Below are positions 8,306 to 18,072 of a stretch of DNA of 64,000 nt, piece by piece (position 1 is the stretch's first letter; every line of letters begins with the position of its first letter). The notes under the pieces were generated by a model. The model had not been told where the DNA came from. It was given only the letters and a program-made list of their open reading frames with translations, and searched no databases. The stretch lies in NCBI RefSeq assembly GCF_007860105.1, contig NZ_SJPU01000002.1, positions 1,725,739 through 1,789,738 of the forward strand. Reading direction: 5' to 3'. The position numbers were made by a program, and so were the translations under genes. This DNA is from Allorhodopirellula heiligendammensis (GTDB lineage: Bacteria; Planctomycetota; Planctomycetia; Pirellulales; Pirellulaceae).

Positions 8306-8863
8306 ATGGCTCAACCTCGTTTAATTGAACCGGTGGTACGGTTTTGCGCTGTGATTTCACGGCACGCCGAAGCCCGTCAATGGGCGCAGGAACGGCTGCG
8401 CGAGCACTGGGGGGCCGCCGCGGAAGTCTCGGCTCCTGCGGCATTCACCGCCGGCGGGTTTTACGATGCCGAAATGGGTGTGGGGCTGGCCAAAGTTCTG
8501 ATGGCCTTCGAGAATTTCGCCGATCCAGGGGGCTTGGCTGATTGGAAACTTCTCACCAACGAATGGGAACGCGAATACGCGCAGTCGAGCGACCATGCGG
8601 AGCAGCGACCCCTGAACCTGGATCCAGGGTACATCACTCAGGCTAAGTTGGTATTGGCGACGATCAAGGATCGCGACCATCGTTTATACTTACACGACGG
8701 TATTTTTGCTGAAGTGACGCTCAATTACATGGGTGGTCGCTGGATCCATCATCGCTGGAGCTATCCAGATTATCGAACGGACCAGGTGGCGGAGTTCGCG
8801 ATGACATGCCGCGAACGGTTGCGAGCGCATTTGTTGCAGACCGGTGGCTTCCGCCGCGTTTGA
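8306..8863 (+). CDS. DUF4416 family protein
   Basis: 185 residues matching DUF4416 as I know it: an N-terminal segment on a ferredoxin-like pattern, then RPLNLDPGYITQAKLVLATIKDRDHRLYLHDGIFAEVTLNYMGGRW and the W-x-Y-P-D-Y-R block near residue 152. No function is established for the family, and no catalytic motif is obvious. The conserved acidic, Lys and His residues would suit a small binding protein, which is a guess. It stands alone between divergent rlmN and the lipoprotein pair; ATG 8306. Confidence 0.75.
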   Translation: MAQPRLIEPVVRFCAVISRHAEARQWAQERLREHWGAAAEVSAPAAFTAGGFYDAEMGVGLAKVLMAFENFADPGGLADWKLLTNEWEREYAQSSDHAEQRPLNLDPGYITQAKLVLATIKDRDHRLYLHDGIFAEVTLNYMGGRWIHHRWSYPDYRTDQVAEFAMTCRERLRAHLLQTGGFRRV

Positions 8864-9059
8864 GGCCCAACCTCCAATTGCGGTATATTCGCTCACGTAA
8901 TGGGCCTCTGTCGATCCAGAGGCCACCGTGGTTCGTAATAATCGCTTGTCAGTTCCATTCCAGCCACCGTGTTCGATGCCTGATCTCAAATTCCGCTCGC
9001 CGCCCAGGACCGCCGGAACGATCAGTGTCGTGGATCGCTCCGCGATCCGGTGGTCAAGG

Positions 9060-12000
9060 ATGCCGTATTCTGATCGCAGAGTAAACGGCGAACCTCCCCT
9101 ACCGATTGTTCTTGCGATCCCCTTCGTTTTGCTGATCTGGGTGCTGCCTCTGATGGGCTGTACCGGGTCATCAGTTGATGCAGAACCGAGCAGGCTTGCT
9201 GACTCGCAGGCGTCTGCTGCCGCGGACTCTTCGCTCTCGGCTGAGCAACCGACGGATTCAGACCTGCCCGATCAGAAGTTGACTGTAGAAGAAATCAGTG
9301 CGTTGATCGCGCAGGGTGATTACGAGCAGGCAGACGCGGTGATTCGCTCGATGTTGTCGGGCGACCCAGGCAGCGCGTCCTTATTGTTCATGGCTGCGCG
9401 TTCTGCGCACGATCAAGGCCGACTCGATGAGGCGATCGAGTCGCTGAGATTGATCCCGCCGGGCCACGCAGAGGCTGGGTTTCCGGCGATGGGGCAGACG
9501 GCCGATTGGTTGCTCGAAGCCGACCGGTTAGCTGAGGCCGAGGCGGCATTTGACGCAATGCTCAAGCAGTACGGGGATCTTGTGCCCGTCCATCGAAGGT
9601 TGGCGGATGTGCTGAATTCGCAATCCCGCCGCGTCGAGGCTGCGGAACATATCAACGCATTGATTCGCCTAGGAGACGTCACCGAGAAGGAATTGCTCAG
9701 CCTGACCACATTGAGTGTGCCCTATCACGATGAACTGCGAGACGACGCGTATTCGACGGTGTCGAACGAAAGCCCGCAGCGGCAGACGGTTAACATGCGT
9801 GACCTCGCTGCTGCGAAAGAGAAGTTGGTTCAGGGCGATCTCGGGTCTGCAAAGGCACTCGTCGCGAGATTGCGCCAGGAGTTCCCACAATCCGCTCCGG
9901 TGGCGGCATTGGAGGGCCGAGTCTATGAAGCTTTGCAAAGCGATGAGGAACTGCAACGGTGGAGCACTACGTTGCCAGCGGGTATCAGGCAGGAGGCGGA
10001 GTATTGGACGGCGATCGGTGCGTGGATGTTGCGATCGGGCAAACCGGAGGCCGCAATCCGCTCATTCTGCGAAGCGATCAAGCTCGATGGGACCGACCGC
10101 GTGGCCTATCAGCGACTGTCCGAAGCACTTGCAGGAGTGGGAGAAATCGAATCAGCCGAGCGAATCGCAGCTAGGAAATCACTACTCGATGACGCCTGGC
10201 AACTGGCGCTCAACGTGGGACTGGACCGAACGACGCGAATTGCTGACATGGAGGCACTGGCAGAAAAACTCGACCTATTGGGGCGTCCCTGGGAAGCAGT
10301 GTCCTGGCGAATGGTGCTCGCTCACGAATCGGGGCGTCTGGAAGAGGCCCTGCCCAGTTTAATGCAGACGCGTCAAACGCTCGCGCAGTCGGACGCTGGC
10401 GCGACGACGCCAGACCTGCTGTGTGGCATTGATCCTGCTCGATGGCCATTGCCGGAGGAGCCCGGGACGTTGGTTGAGGCACCAGCGAATCGGGTCGCTG
10501 GCAAGGAGATCCGTCTCCCATCGCGGAAACACTCCATCGTGATGGTCGATGTTGCCGCTGCGATTGGCATTCACTTTCGCTATCACAACAACCGTGAGCT
10601 TGACCCCAAGCGGGTGCGCATGTCACAGGTCAACGGCGGCGGTATCGCGGCACTGGATTATGATCGGGATGGTTGGTGCGATCTCTATTTCTGTGATGCG
10701 GGCGGACGACCGCAGGATAGCAACGATTCCTATCCCAACCAGCTGTATCGTAATCTTGAAGGTGGCGAGATGGTGGAAGTTGCACCGGAGTCGGCAACGG
10801 ATGACCGTTCATACGGCGCCGGCGTGACCACGGCAGATTTGAATCAAGACGGATTTGCAGATCTCATTGTCGCGAACATTGGCGAGAATATTATATTTGT
10901 CAACAACGGCGATGGGACGTTCGCTCGTCAGGTAATCGAGGGTTCAGAGGGTTGGACGAGCGGATGCGTGTGTGGTGATCTCGATGGCGACGGCTTGCCG
11001 GAGATGGTCGAAATCAACTACATCGAAGATGCTTCTGCGTTCACCACGGAGTGCTGGGGAGAGGGTTTTGATTGCTCCCCCAGAATCTTTGGCTGCGGCC
11101 AAGATCGATTTCTCAAGCGAGATGATCAGGGGCGATGGGGGCGGATGGAAAGTGTGAACTCGGACCACCAAAAGCCGAACTATGGTTTCGCGGGGATGAT
11201 TGCTAACTTTGATCGCCAACACTGCAATGACCTCTTCATCGCCAATGACACGACGGACAATCATTTCTGGGTCAGCCGTGAGGACAACCGGACAGGCGGC
11301 TTTCTGCTCGACAATCTCGCGGAGATGCGAGGGTGCGCCGCCGGTGATCTGGCGCAGACTCAGGGGTGCATGGGGATCGCGGGTGGGGACTTCAATCACG
11401 ACGGATTGCTCGATTTGTGCGTTACCAACTATTGGCAGCAACCCTCTAATTTGTTCTTGCAGCGATCACCAGGGTTTTTCACCGACAGCGCATCCCAGTT
11501 TGGGATCGCTGACGCCAGTCGACCGACAGTGGGGTTTGGGATTCAAGCAGCGGATTTGGATCGGGACGGCTGGCTGGACCTGACTGTCCTGAACGGTCAC
11601 GTCTTTGATCCTGCAGAGAATGGAACTCCGCAGATCCCGTTTCAAATGTTGCCGCAGCTATTCCAGGGAGGGCCTGCAGGTTTTGAATGGGTAGAACACC
11701 CGGAAACTGAGCATGCTGCGCTGCCAAGTCCTGACTTCTGGACCCAACCGACTCTGGGACGCACGCTGGTGCGAATGGATTGGAATGGTGATGGGAGACC
11801 GGATTTGGTCGCCAATTCGCTTGATGCATCCGTGGCAGTTCTGGAAAATCGGACCCAGACGGGACACTGGCTGCGACTGGATCTCGTGGGGACAACGAGC
11901 GAACGCGATGCGATCGGTGCGGAGGTTATCGTCCACTGCGGCGATGATGAATTCCATAGCTGGGTGGTAGCGGGTGGGTTCATGGGCGCGAACGAGTCCA

Positions 12001-12146
12001 CGATCGATATGGGGTTGGGCGCTTATGGCCACATCGACCAAGTTCAGGTTCACTGGCCATCGGGTACGATACAATCGTTTGCAAATGTTGCAGCGGATGC
12101 GAGTTATTTGGTGATTGAAAGCGAAGAGCGCCTGCATGTGCGGTAG
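9060..12146 (+). CDS. CRTAC1-like lipoprotein A: TPR, FG-GAP repeats, ASPIC/UnbV
   Basis: About 1028 residues. From ATG 9060 a signal sequence runs to the lipobox LMGC; an upstream GTG at 8928 with AGAGG five bases before it is an alternative, but would put about 70 residues before the hydrophobic core. Residues up to about 450 are TPR-like helical pairs. Then come FG-GAP/VCBS blades with calcium loops: LDYDRDGWCDLYF, ADLNQDGFADLIV, GDLDGDGLPEMV, GDFNHDGLLDLCV, ADLDRDGWLDLTV, MDWNGDGRPDLV. The end is an ASPIC/UnbV domain (AIGAEVIVHC through VQVHWPSGTIQSF). Such proteins are envelope or extracellular beta-propellers of unknown partner. It overlaps its paralogue by 11 bases. Confidence 0.85.
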   Translation: MPYSDRRVNGEPPLPIVLAIPFVLLIWVLPLMGCTGSSVDAEPSRLADSQASAAADSSLSAEQPTDSDLPDQKLTVEEISALIAQGDYEQADAVIRSMLSGDPGSASLLFMAARSAHDQGRLDEAIESLRLIPPGHAEAGFPAMGQTADWLLEADRLAEAEAAFDAMLKQYGDLVPVHRRLADVLNSQSRRVEAAEHINALIRLGDVTEKELLSLTTLSVPYHDELRDDAYSTVSNESPQRQTVNMRDLAAAKEKLVQGDLGSAKALVARLRQEFPQSAPVAALEGRVYEALQSDEELQRWSTTLPAGIRQEAEYWTAIGAWMLRSGKPEAAIRSFCEAIKLDGTDRVAYQRLSEALAGVGEIESAERIAARKSLLDDAWQLALNVGLDRTTRIADMEALAEKLDLLGRPWEAVSWRMVLAHESGRLEEALPSLMQTRQTLAQSDAGATTPDLLCGIDPARWPLPEEPGTLVEAPANRVAGKEIRLPSRKHSIVMVDVAAAIGIHFRYHNNRELDPKRVRMSQVNGGGIAALDYDRDGWCDLYFCDAGGRPQDSNDSYPNQLYRNLEGGEMVEVAPESATDDRSYGAGVTTADLNQDGFADLIVANIGENIIFVNNGDGTFARQVIEGSEGWTSGCVCGDLDGDGLPEMVEINYIEDASAFTTECWGEGFDCSPRIFGCGQDRFLKRDDQGRWGRMESVNSDHQKPNYGFAGMIANFDRQHCNDLFIANDTTDNHFWVSREDNRTGGFLLDNLAEMRGCAAGDLAQTQGCMGIAGGDFNHDGLLDLCVTNYWQQPSNLFLQRSPGFFTDSASQFGIADASRPTVGFGIQAADLDRDGWLDLTVLNGHVFDPAENGTPQIPFQMLPQLFQGGPAGFEWVEHPETEHAALPSPDFWTQPTLGRTLVRMDWNGDGRPDLVANSLDASVAVLENRTQTGHWLRLDLVGTTSERDAIGAEVIVHCGDDEFHSWVVAGGFMGANESTIDMGLGAYGHIDQVQVHWPSGTIQSFANVAADASYLVIESEERLHVR

Positions 12147-15100
12147 TAGAATTGACAACTCGAGATCAGCAGCTTCTGTCGCGTTGCGGATGCTGGCGTT
12201 GGCAATGGTCGGCTGGCTTGCGGCGGGTTGTGAGTCGCGCAGTCCCGCTCCTTCGTCGACCGCCGTGCCCCATGCTGAGGATGGCGGTCGGAACGACAGC
12301 GTCGACAAACTCGCGGTCGCGACGCGGCACCTGAGGCGCGGTGCCGCTGCTGCAGCTTTTCCGCTGGTGCAAGAGTGTTTGGTTGCCAATCCCCATGATC
12401 CAGTCGCTCTGGAACTCGCTGGGGATGTCAACGCGGCGATGAATCGACCGTCGCAAATGATGGAGATGTATCAAGCTGCAATCGCGCACTCATCGCCGCC
12501 ATCAACGGCACTGCTCGATAAAGCAGGGCAAGCATGGATGCGAATTGGTCGACCGTTTGAAGCCTTGGCTGTCTTGCAAACTGCGGTCGAGCTGTACCCG
12601 AACGACCGCAAAATCCATACTGACCTGGCCGGACTATTGGCGGCGCTGGGCTTAGAACAGGAGGCTGGCGTTCACCTTCGATGGTTGATCATGCGCGGCT
12701 TTGGAGGGTTGAATGAGCTCGTGATGGTCTCGGATCTGACCCGCCCGCAAAACGACAAGGCAATTTCCCAGTACGCTGCCGAACACGCTCCCGAGGATCT
12801 CCGCTCGCAATTCCCAGTGGCCCGTGAAGAGGCCTACAGAGGAAACTGGAAGTCAGTCGTCGGGACGTTGGAACCGATCGTGGAAAAATACCCCGATTTC
12901 GCGCCTGCGGCGGCCTATTACGGGCGAGGGCTCGTTGAATTAGGTGACGAAGCGGGCGCCCAGCGGTGGGTAGCTCATTTGCCTGCAGGCATCGAAAATC
13001 AACCTCAGTACTGGCTGGCGACCGCAGCGATGGCGAGCCGACGCCGCGAGCCCGAACAAGCGATCTCAGCCTACTGGCGAGCCTATCAACTCGACCCGAA
13101 CGATGGTGAGGTGCTCGGCAAACTTGCCACCGTGTTGGCTCAGGCTGGGTACGTGGATGAAGCCAAGGCTGTCGTGGTCGAGGCGGGTAAGATCGGCCAG
13201 GTGATTGAACGTGTTGACCAGTTACGCACCAACCATAACCAGTCTCAACGGGATGCGGTCCGGTTGGCGGAGACACTGCGCAGCCTGGGCCGATTATGGG
13301 AAGGAGCGTCGTGGTTACGTGTAGGTGCATCGATGCCAAAAGACGCCGATCCACGCCTGAAAGATCTCTATCTGGCCATCCGTGAACAATTGACGGCGCG
13401 CACGCCCTGGCAGGCCGACGAGTCACTATTGTCGGCATCGATGGATTTTGCTGAGCTGCCCGAGTTTGATTGGAACGCCAATGCCGCCGAGCCGAAGTTG
13501 GCCACCTCCTCACCGTCAGGCCTTGCCGATCGCATGTCACCCGTTCGATTTGTCGACGAAGCGGCAGCTCGGAATTTAAATCACATTTGCAAGGTGAAAC
13601 CGCCGGCTGGAGGAGGTGAAGCTGGATTGTGGGTTTACCAAACCGGCGCAGGCGGCGCCGCGACCTTGGACTTTGATCGCGACGGTTGGCCCGATGTGTA
13701 CTTGACTGTCGTCGATGGGACACCTCGGCAACGCGACTCGGCGCCGAACGCTCTGTTTCAGAATCATTTCGGTCAGTTCCGCGACGTCACAGCCGCGTCG
13801 GGGACTGGAGACGTCGGTTTTTCCCAAGGACTCGCAGTCGGTGACTTCAATAGCGATGGCTTTGATGATCTGTACGTGGCGAACATCGGTAGCAACCGCT
13901 TGTACCAGAACAACGGTGATGGCACGTTTGCCGACGTGACTGATAGTGTTGGGATCGACGACGTCGGCTGGACTAGCTCGGTGGCGATGGTCGACATCGA
14001 TCAAGACGGTGTGCTCGACATATTCGATGTGGGTTACTGCGCGGGCGACCGTGTGTTTACGCTGCCCTGTGAGCAGGATGGTGTGGTCGTCGCGTGTCTA
14101 CCCAAGTCCTTTGCGGCTGAGCCGGACCAAGTGTGGAGGGGACAAGCCGATGGAACTTTTGTAGACAACACGAAAGCTTGGTTGGGGCCGCACTCGATCG
14201 CCCATGGACTCGGGATCGTGGCGGGATTTTTTGATCAGAACGAAGGTCTCGATTTATACGTCGCCAATGACATGTCGGGAAATCATTTCTGGTCGACCAG
14301 CATCGACAAAGACAAACCTTTTCAATTGGACGAGCAAGCCAAGATGCGCGGGCTCGCGGTGGATAACCGCTCGTTGCCACAGGCATCAATGGGGATCGCT
14401 GTGGGCGACCCCGATGCCGATGGCGATACGGATTTTTACCTGACGCACTTCGAAGGCGAGTACAACACCTACTACGAGCAGATCCGGCCGGGAATGTGGG
14501 CTGATCTGACCTCGCAAGTGAAGTTGGCCGGACCGACGAACTCGATGCTCGCGTTTGGGACGGCTTGGCTGGATGCCGACAACGATGGAGTGCCAGAACT
14601 GATCGTCGCCAATGGGCACCTCAATGACATCCGCAGGCAGGGGCAGTCCTATCGGATGCCGATGCAGTTGTTTCGTCGTCAGTCCGATGGGACCTGGATT
14701 TCACCGGATCCGGCATCGGTGGGAGAGTATTTCCAAACGGCGAGGCTCGGTCGCAGTTTGATCACGTTGGATGCCGATCGTGATGGCCGTGTCGATACTC
14801 TGGTCACGCACCTCTTTGATCCGGTGTCATTATTGATGAATCGTAGCGAGACCGATGCTCGAGCAATCACATTCTTCCTGGAGGGAACCTCGGGGCATCC
14901 CAGCGCGATTGGTGCCCGGGTCACGATCGAGGCGGAGCGGGGCGAGCGGTCCCAGCAGCTGACGACCGGTAGCGGCTATCAGGCAGCCTCGCAACGCTGC
15001 GTGTCTTTTGGAATTGCCCCCGGTGAAACGGTCCAGCAATTACGTGTACGCTGGCCGTCGGGAGAGACCCAAAGCTACACGATCGATCCAGCCCAGCCGC

Positions 15101-15180
15101 TTGTTGGCGGCGCGGAATACTTGCTCGTCGAGGGCGACGAACACCCATTTCGCTATCAGTCAGTTGAACCAAGTTCATGA
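12136..15180 (+). CDS. CRTAC1-like lipoprotein B: paralogue of the preceding gene
   Basis: 1014 residues from ATG 12136, inside the end of the previous gene; the preceding GAAGAG can act as ribosome-binding site, implying translational coupling. A clean signal peptide ends in the lipobox LAAGC. TPR-like helices fill roughly residues 55-430, followed by FG-GAP blades (LDFDRDGWPDVYL, GDFNSDGFDDLYV, VDIDQDGVLDIF, GDPDADGDTDFYL, LDADNDGVPELIV, LDADRDGRVDTLV) and ASPIC/UnbV (AIGARVTIEAERGERSQQL, RVRWPSGETQSY). Domain order and many phrases match lipoprotein A, so the pair is a diverged tandem duplication. Its stop overlaps the start of the dihydrouridine synthase gene by four bases. Confidence 0.85.
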   Translation: MCGSRIDNSRSAASVALRMLALAMVGWLAAGCESRSPAPSSTAVPHAEDGGRNDSVDKLAVATRHLRRGAAAAAFPLVQECLVANPHDPVALELAGDVNAAMNRPSQMMEMYQAAIAHSSPPSTALLDKAGQAWMRIGRPFEALAVLQTAVELYPNDRKIHTDLAGLLAALGLEQEAGVHLRWLIMRGFGGLNELVMVSDLTRPQNDKAISQYAAEHAPEDLRSQFPVAREEAYRGNWKSVVGTLEPIVEKYPDFAPAAAYYGRGLVELGDEAGAQRWVAHLPAGIENQPQYWLATAAMASRRREPEQAISAYWRAYQLDPNDGEVLGKLATVLAQAGYVDEAKAVVVEAGKIGQVIERVDQLRTNHNQSQRDAVRLAETLRSLGRLWEGASWLRVGASMPKDADPRLKDLYLAIREQLTARTPWQADESLLSASMDFAELPEFDWNANAAEPKLATSSPSGLADRMSPVRFVDEAAARNLNHICKVKPPAGGGEAGLWVYQTGAGGAATLDFDRDGWPDVYLTVVDGTPRQRDSAPNALFQNHFGQFRDVTAASGTGDVGFSQGLAVGDFNSDGFDDLYVANIGSNRLYQNNGDGTFADVTDSVGIDDVGWTSSVAMVDIDQDGVLDIFDVGYCAGDRVFTLPCEQDGVVVACLPKSFAAEPDQVWRGQADGTFVDNTKAWLGPHSIAHGLGIVAGFFDQNEGLDLYVANDMSGNHFWSTSIDKDKPFQLDEQAKMRGLAVDNRSLPQASMGIAVGDPDADGDTDFYLTHFEGEYNTYYEQIRPGMWADLTSQVKLAGPTNSMLAFGTAWLDADNDGVPELIVANGHLNDIRRQGQSYRMPMQLFRRQSDGTWISPDPASVGEYFQTARLGRSLITLDADRDGRVDTLVTHLFDPVSLLMNRSETDARAITFFLEGTSGHPSAIGARVTIEAERGERSQQLTTGSGYQAASQRCVSFGIAPGETVQQLRVRWPSGETQSYTIDPAQPLVGGAEYLLVEGDEHPFRYQSVEPSS

Positions 15181-16274
15181 ATCAAATCCTTCCTATCGAT
15201 ACTGCGGGCAAACCGCAACTCCAGCTTCAGCCCCTGAAAATCGGCAATGTGGAGATTGGATTTCCGGTTGTCCAGGCGGCATTGTCAGGATATAGCGATC
15301 TCCCGATGCGCGTGATCGCGAGGCGGCATGGCGCCAGCTACAGCGTGTGCGAGGTCATGCTCGACCAGTTCCTATTGTCGTTGACGAAGCGTCAGAAAAC
15401 GAAGCATTTTCTAGACATCGCTGACGAAGAGCACCCTGTCGGCGGCCAATTGATGGGGGCTGAACCGGAGCAGTTCTCGCTCGGTGCGATGAAGTTGGTC
15501 GAAGCTGGATTCGACATCATTGATGTGAATTTTGGTTGTCCGGTCAAGAAAGTTCTCGGCCGGTGCCGAGGTGGATTTCATTTGTCTCAGCCTGCAGTGG
15601 CGATCGATATTCTCAAACGAACACGAGACATCGTGCCGCCGGAGATACCCGTTACGGTCAAAATGCGGCGTGGCATTGATGACAGCGCCGAGGCTCGCGA
15701 TCAGTTCTTTGAGATACTCGACGGTGCGATTGCTGCTGGATTGGCCGCCGCGACGGTCCATGGCCGGACGGTCGCGCAGCGATACATCGGCCCGAGTCGC
15801 TGGGGGTTCCTCCGAGATGTAACGCAGCACGTCGGGGATGATTTCAAAATACTCGGCAGTGGTGACCTGTTCACGGCAGAGGATTGTTTGCGGATGATCG
15901 AGGAGACTGGTGTGGACGGCGTCACGGTTGCGCGGGGCGCGATCGGGAACCCGTGGGTGTTTAATCAGGCCCGTAGACTCGCCGAGGGTGAGCCCCTGCT
16001 GCCGCCTCCGACATTGGCCGAGCAAGCTGCCGTGATGCGAGAACATTTTGATCTGTGTGAGCAAACCTATTCAGTGGAGCGAGCACCGCTGTTGATGCGC
16101 AAGTTTTGCATTAAGTACTCTCAGAATCATCCCGACTACGAAGTCGTGCGATTGGCTTTTCCAAGGCTGAAAACTCGTGATGATTTTGAGCAAGCCTTGG
16201 CACGGCACTACGGCGACGACGGTCCCGGACGCTTCATTCCGCGCGAACTGCATGGTTCCCAAGAGGAGTGCTAA
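15177..16274 (+). CDS. tRNA-dihydrouridine synthase (Dus family)
   Basis: 365 residues forming an FMN-binding TIM barrel: PVVQAALSGYSDLPMRVIARRHGA at the first strand, NFGCPVKKV with catalytic Cys121, PVTVKMRRGIDD, ATVHGRTVAQRY, and the phosphate-binding KILGSGDLFTAEDCLRMIEETGVDGVTVARGAIGNPWVF. The family reduces uridines of the tRNA D-loop with NADPH. It is DusB-like by length and motif order, but the exact subgroup is not certain. The C-terminal helical tRNA-binding region (about 285-365) is present. Its ATG overlaps the stop of lipoprotein B (ATGA), an odd operon partner for a tRNA modification enzyme. Confidence 0.9.
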   Translation: MNQILPIDTAGKPQLQLQPLKIGNVEIGFPVVQAALSGYSDLPMRVIARRHGASYSVCEVMLDQFLLSLTKRQKTKHFLDIADEEHPVGGQLMGAEPEQFSLGAMKLVEAGFDIIDVNFGCPVKKVLGRCRGGFHLSQPAVAIDILKRTRDIVPPEIPVTVKMRRGIDDSAEARDQFFEILDGAIAAGLAAATVHGRTVAQRYIGPSRWGFLRDVTQHVGDDFKILGSGDLFTAEDCLRMIEETGVDGVTVARGAIGNPWVFNQARRLAEGEPLLPPPTLAEQAAVMREHFDLCEQTYSVERAPLLMRKFCIKYSQNHPDYEVVRLAFPRLKTRDDFEQALARHYGDDGPGRFIPRELHGSQEEC

Positions 16275-16596
16275 ACCTAGCAATTCCAAATTGGCGTGGG
16301 CTGGTTAACAACCCTGGTCGGTCGACGTCTTCCCCGGTCGCGTGAGTCCCGCCTGCAGCGCTGATTGGGGCACGTCATTTTCCTTTAGGTCCGGCGAACG
16401 CTGGTGATGAAGACACGGCGTGACGTATTCGCTGCAATCGAGAACGCGGCGGTTGCCGGATTGATACGATGCCTTGTCGCTGACGCTTCGCTGCAGGAGA
16501 GGCGCCCGCAGGGATGAATTCGTTTTTTCGAGCCCTCTTCCATTGTCGCGATCGGCTCTGTCTGCACTTTAATCTCGTTTGGTATCGCAGCTTATC
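16275..16596. other. 322-base intergenic region upstream of pyk
   Basis: No convincing gene, RNA or repeat is seen. A minus-strand open frame that covers part of it runs through the start of pyk and looks like antisense noise. The region presumably carries the pyk promoter and leader, but no confident promoter boxes stand out. Confidence 0.5.
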
Positions 16597-18069
16597 ATGA
16601 TGACTCCTCCAACAACGAACGCGTCGGCCGACATCGCGATTCCGGAAGCCCATCCCAACTATCGGCATACCAAGATTATCGCCACGATCGGACCGGCAAC
16701 GGATTCTGAAGAGATGCTGGGGCGATTGATTCAGAGTGGCGTCGACGTGATGCGATTGAACATGGCCCATGGAACCGGCCAGTGGGTCCAGGAGATTGTG
16801 GCCCGTGTGCGACGCGTTTCGAAACAAGTGGGACGTGATGTCGCGATGATGATTGATGTCAAAGGTCCTGAAATCCGTACTGGGCCGGTCGACGCGCCTA
16901 TCACGCTTGCTGTCGGTGACACATTGCGACTTTGCGTTCGTGAAGCTGACGTGTCAGCGGATGCAAGTGTCGGAGTGACGGTCAATTATCCGGATCTGCC
17001 CCGGGATGTGGGGGTGGGCGCAACTGTCTTGGTCGACAGTGGTTTGATGAGATTGAGGGTGCTTGAAATCGATGAGTTCACCGTCCACTGCGAAGTCCTG
17101 ACGGCAGGTACGTTAGGCTCGCGGCGACATATCAATTTGCCCGGCGTGGAAGTGAAACTACCGAGTCTGACGGAGAAAGACAAGGACGATCTGCGGGCCG
17201 GAGTCGAGGCTGGTATCGACTTTGTCGCATTGTCGTTCGTCCGCCGGGCGGCGGATGTTGACGCTCTGCGTGATTTTCTGCGAGAGCTCGGTTCACCAGC
17301 TCGAATCATCGCCAAAATTGAGGAGCAGGCGGGGGTTCGGAATATGAAGAACATCATCCGTTGCTCCGACGCGATCATGGTCGCCCGCGGGGACCTCGGT
17401 ATCGAAATCGATTTCCACCGCTTGCCGCTGGTGCAGACTGAGCTCGTGCAGGCGTGTCAGGCAGAGGGCAAGCCGGTCATCATCGCGACCCATCTGCTCG
17501 AGTCAATGATCAGCTCACCGATTCCCACCCGGGCAGAAATTTCCGACGTGTGCAATGCCGTTCGTGAGCAAGCCGATGCGGTGATGCTATCAGGCGAAAC
17601 AACGACCGGCAGTTATCCCGTCGAATCGGTGGAAGTCCTCAAGCATATCTTGCGGAGCACCGAGCCGTCGGTCAGCAGTCAGCTCAACGATCGGATCAAG
17701 CTGATTGAGCCGAAAGACAAAATGCTGCGTTCGTCTGCGATTCTCGCGCAAGACCTTGGTCAATCGGGTATTCTCGTGTTTACGCGCAGCGGCTTTCTGG
17801 CCTACACGCTCGGTGCCCTGCGTCCCCGGGGCGTGCCGATTTTTGCCTTCACAGATATCGAACCCATCTATCGACAAATGTTATTGCCCTGGGGCGTCGA
17901 GCCATTCTTGATGGAGTTTTCCGATGATCCCGAGGTTACCATTCGCAACGCGCTGGAGCGGTTGCGGAACAACAAGTGGTGCCCCTCCGGCGCTTGGTTG
18001 GGCGTGATCACGAATGCCCTCGCCCACGAAAAAATTATCGACACGTTACAGCTCCGACGAGTCCCCTAA
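16597..18069 (+). CDS. pyk: Pyruvate kinase with unusual monovalent-cation site
   Basis: 490 residues from ATG 16597 (MTPPTTNASA is one codon later; a TTG six codons upstream is less likely). Family motifs in order: KIIATIGPAT, VMRLNMAHG, MIDVKGPEIRTG, the B domain at about 85-180, VALSFVR, IIAKIEEQAGVRNM with the catalytic Lys, VARGDLGIEI with the Mg ligands, THLLESM, and DAVMLSGETTTGSYPVESV. It converts phosphoenolpyruvate and ADP to pyruvate and ATP. The usual N-F-S-H is N-M-A-H and the usual D-T-K-G-P-E is D-V-K-G-P-E, so two potassium ligands are replaced while the Glu is kept. It is followed 3 bases later by the next gene. Confidence 0.95.
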   Translation: MMTPPTTNASADIAIPEAHPNYRHTKIIATIGPATDSEEMLGRLIQSGVDVMRLNMAHGTGQWVQEIVARVRRVSKQVGRDVAMMIDVKGPEIRTGPVDAPITLAVGDTLRLCVREADVSADASVGVTVNYPDLPRDVGVGATVLVDSGLMRLRVLEIDEFTVHCEVLTAGTLGSRRHINLPGVEVKLPSLTEKDKDDLRAGVEAGIDFVALSFVRRAADVDALRDFLRELGSPARIIAKIEEQAGVRNMKNIIRCSDAIMVARGDLGIEIDFHRLPLVQTELVQACQAEGKPVIIATHLLESMISSPIPTRAEISDVCNAVREQADAVMLSGETTTGSYPVESVEVLKHILRSTEPSVSSQLNDRIKLIEPKDKMLRSSAILAQDLGQSGILVFTRSGFLAYTLGALRPRGVPIFAFTDIEPIYRQMLLPWGVEPFLMEFSDDPEVTIRNALERLRNNKWCPSGAWLGVITNALAHEKIIDTLQLRRVP

Positions 18070-18072
18070 GGT

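Noticed and set aside
12689-13723. 344-codon open frame on the minus strand
   Set aside because: Antisense to CRTAC1-like lipoprotein B; the product is rich in Arg, Pro and Ser without order, as shadow frames are.
16375-16827. 150-codon minus-strand frame in the gap before pyk
   Set aside because: Half of it is antisense to conserved pyruvate kinase motifs, and the rest has no family resemblance or ribosome-binding site.
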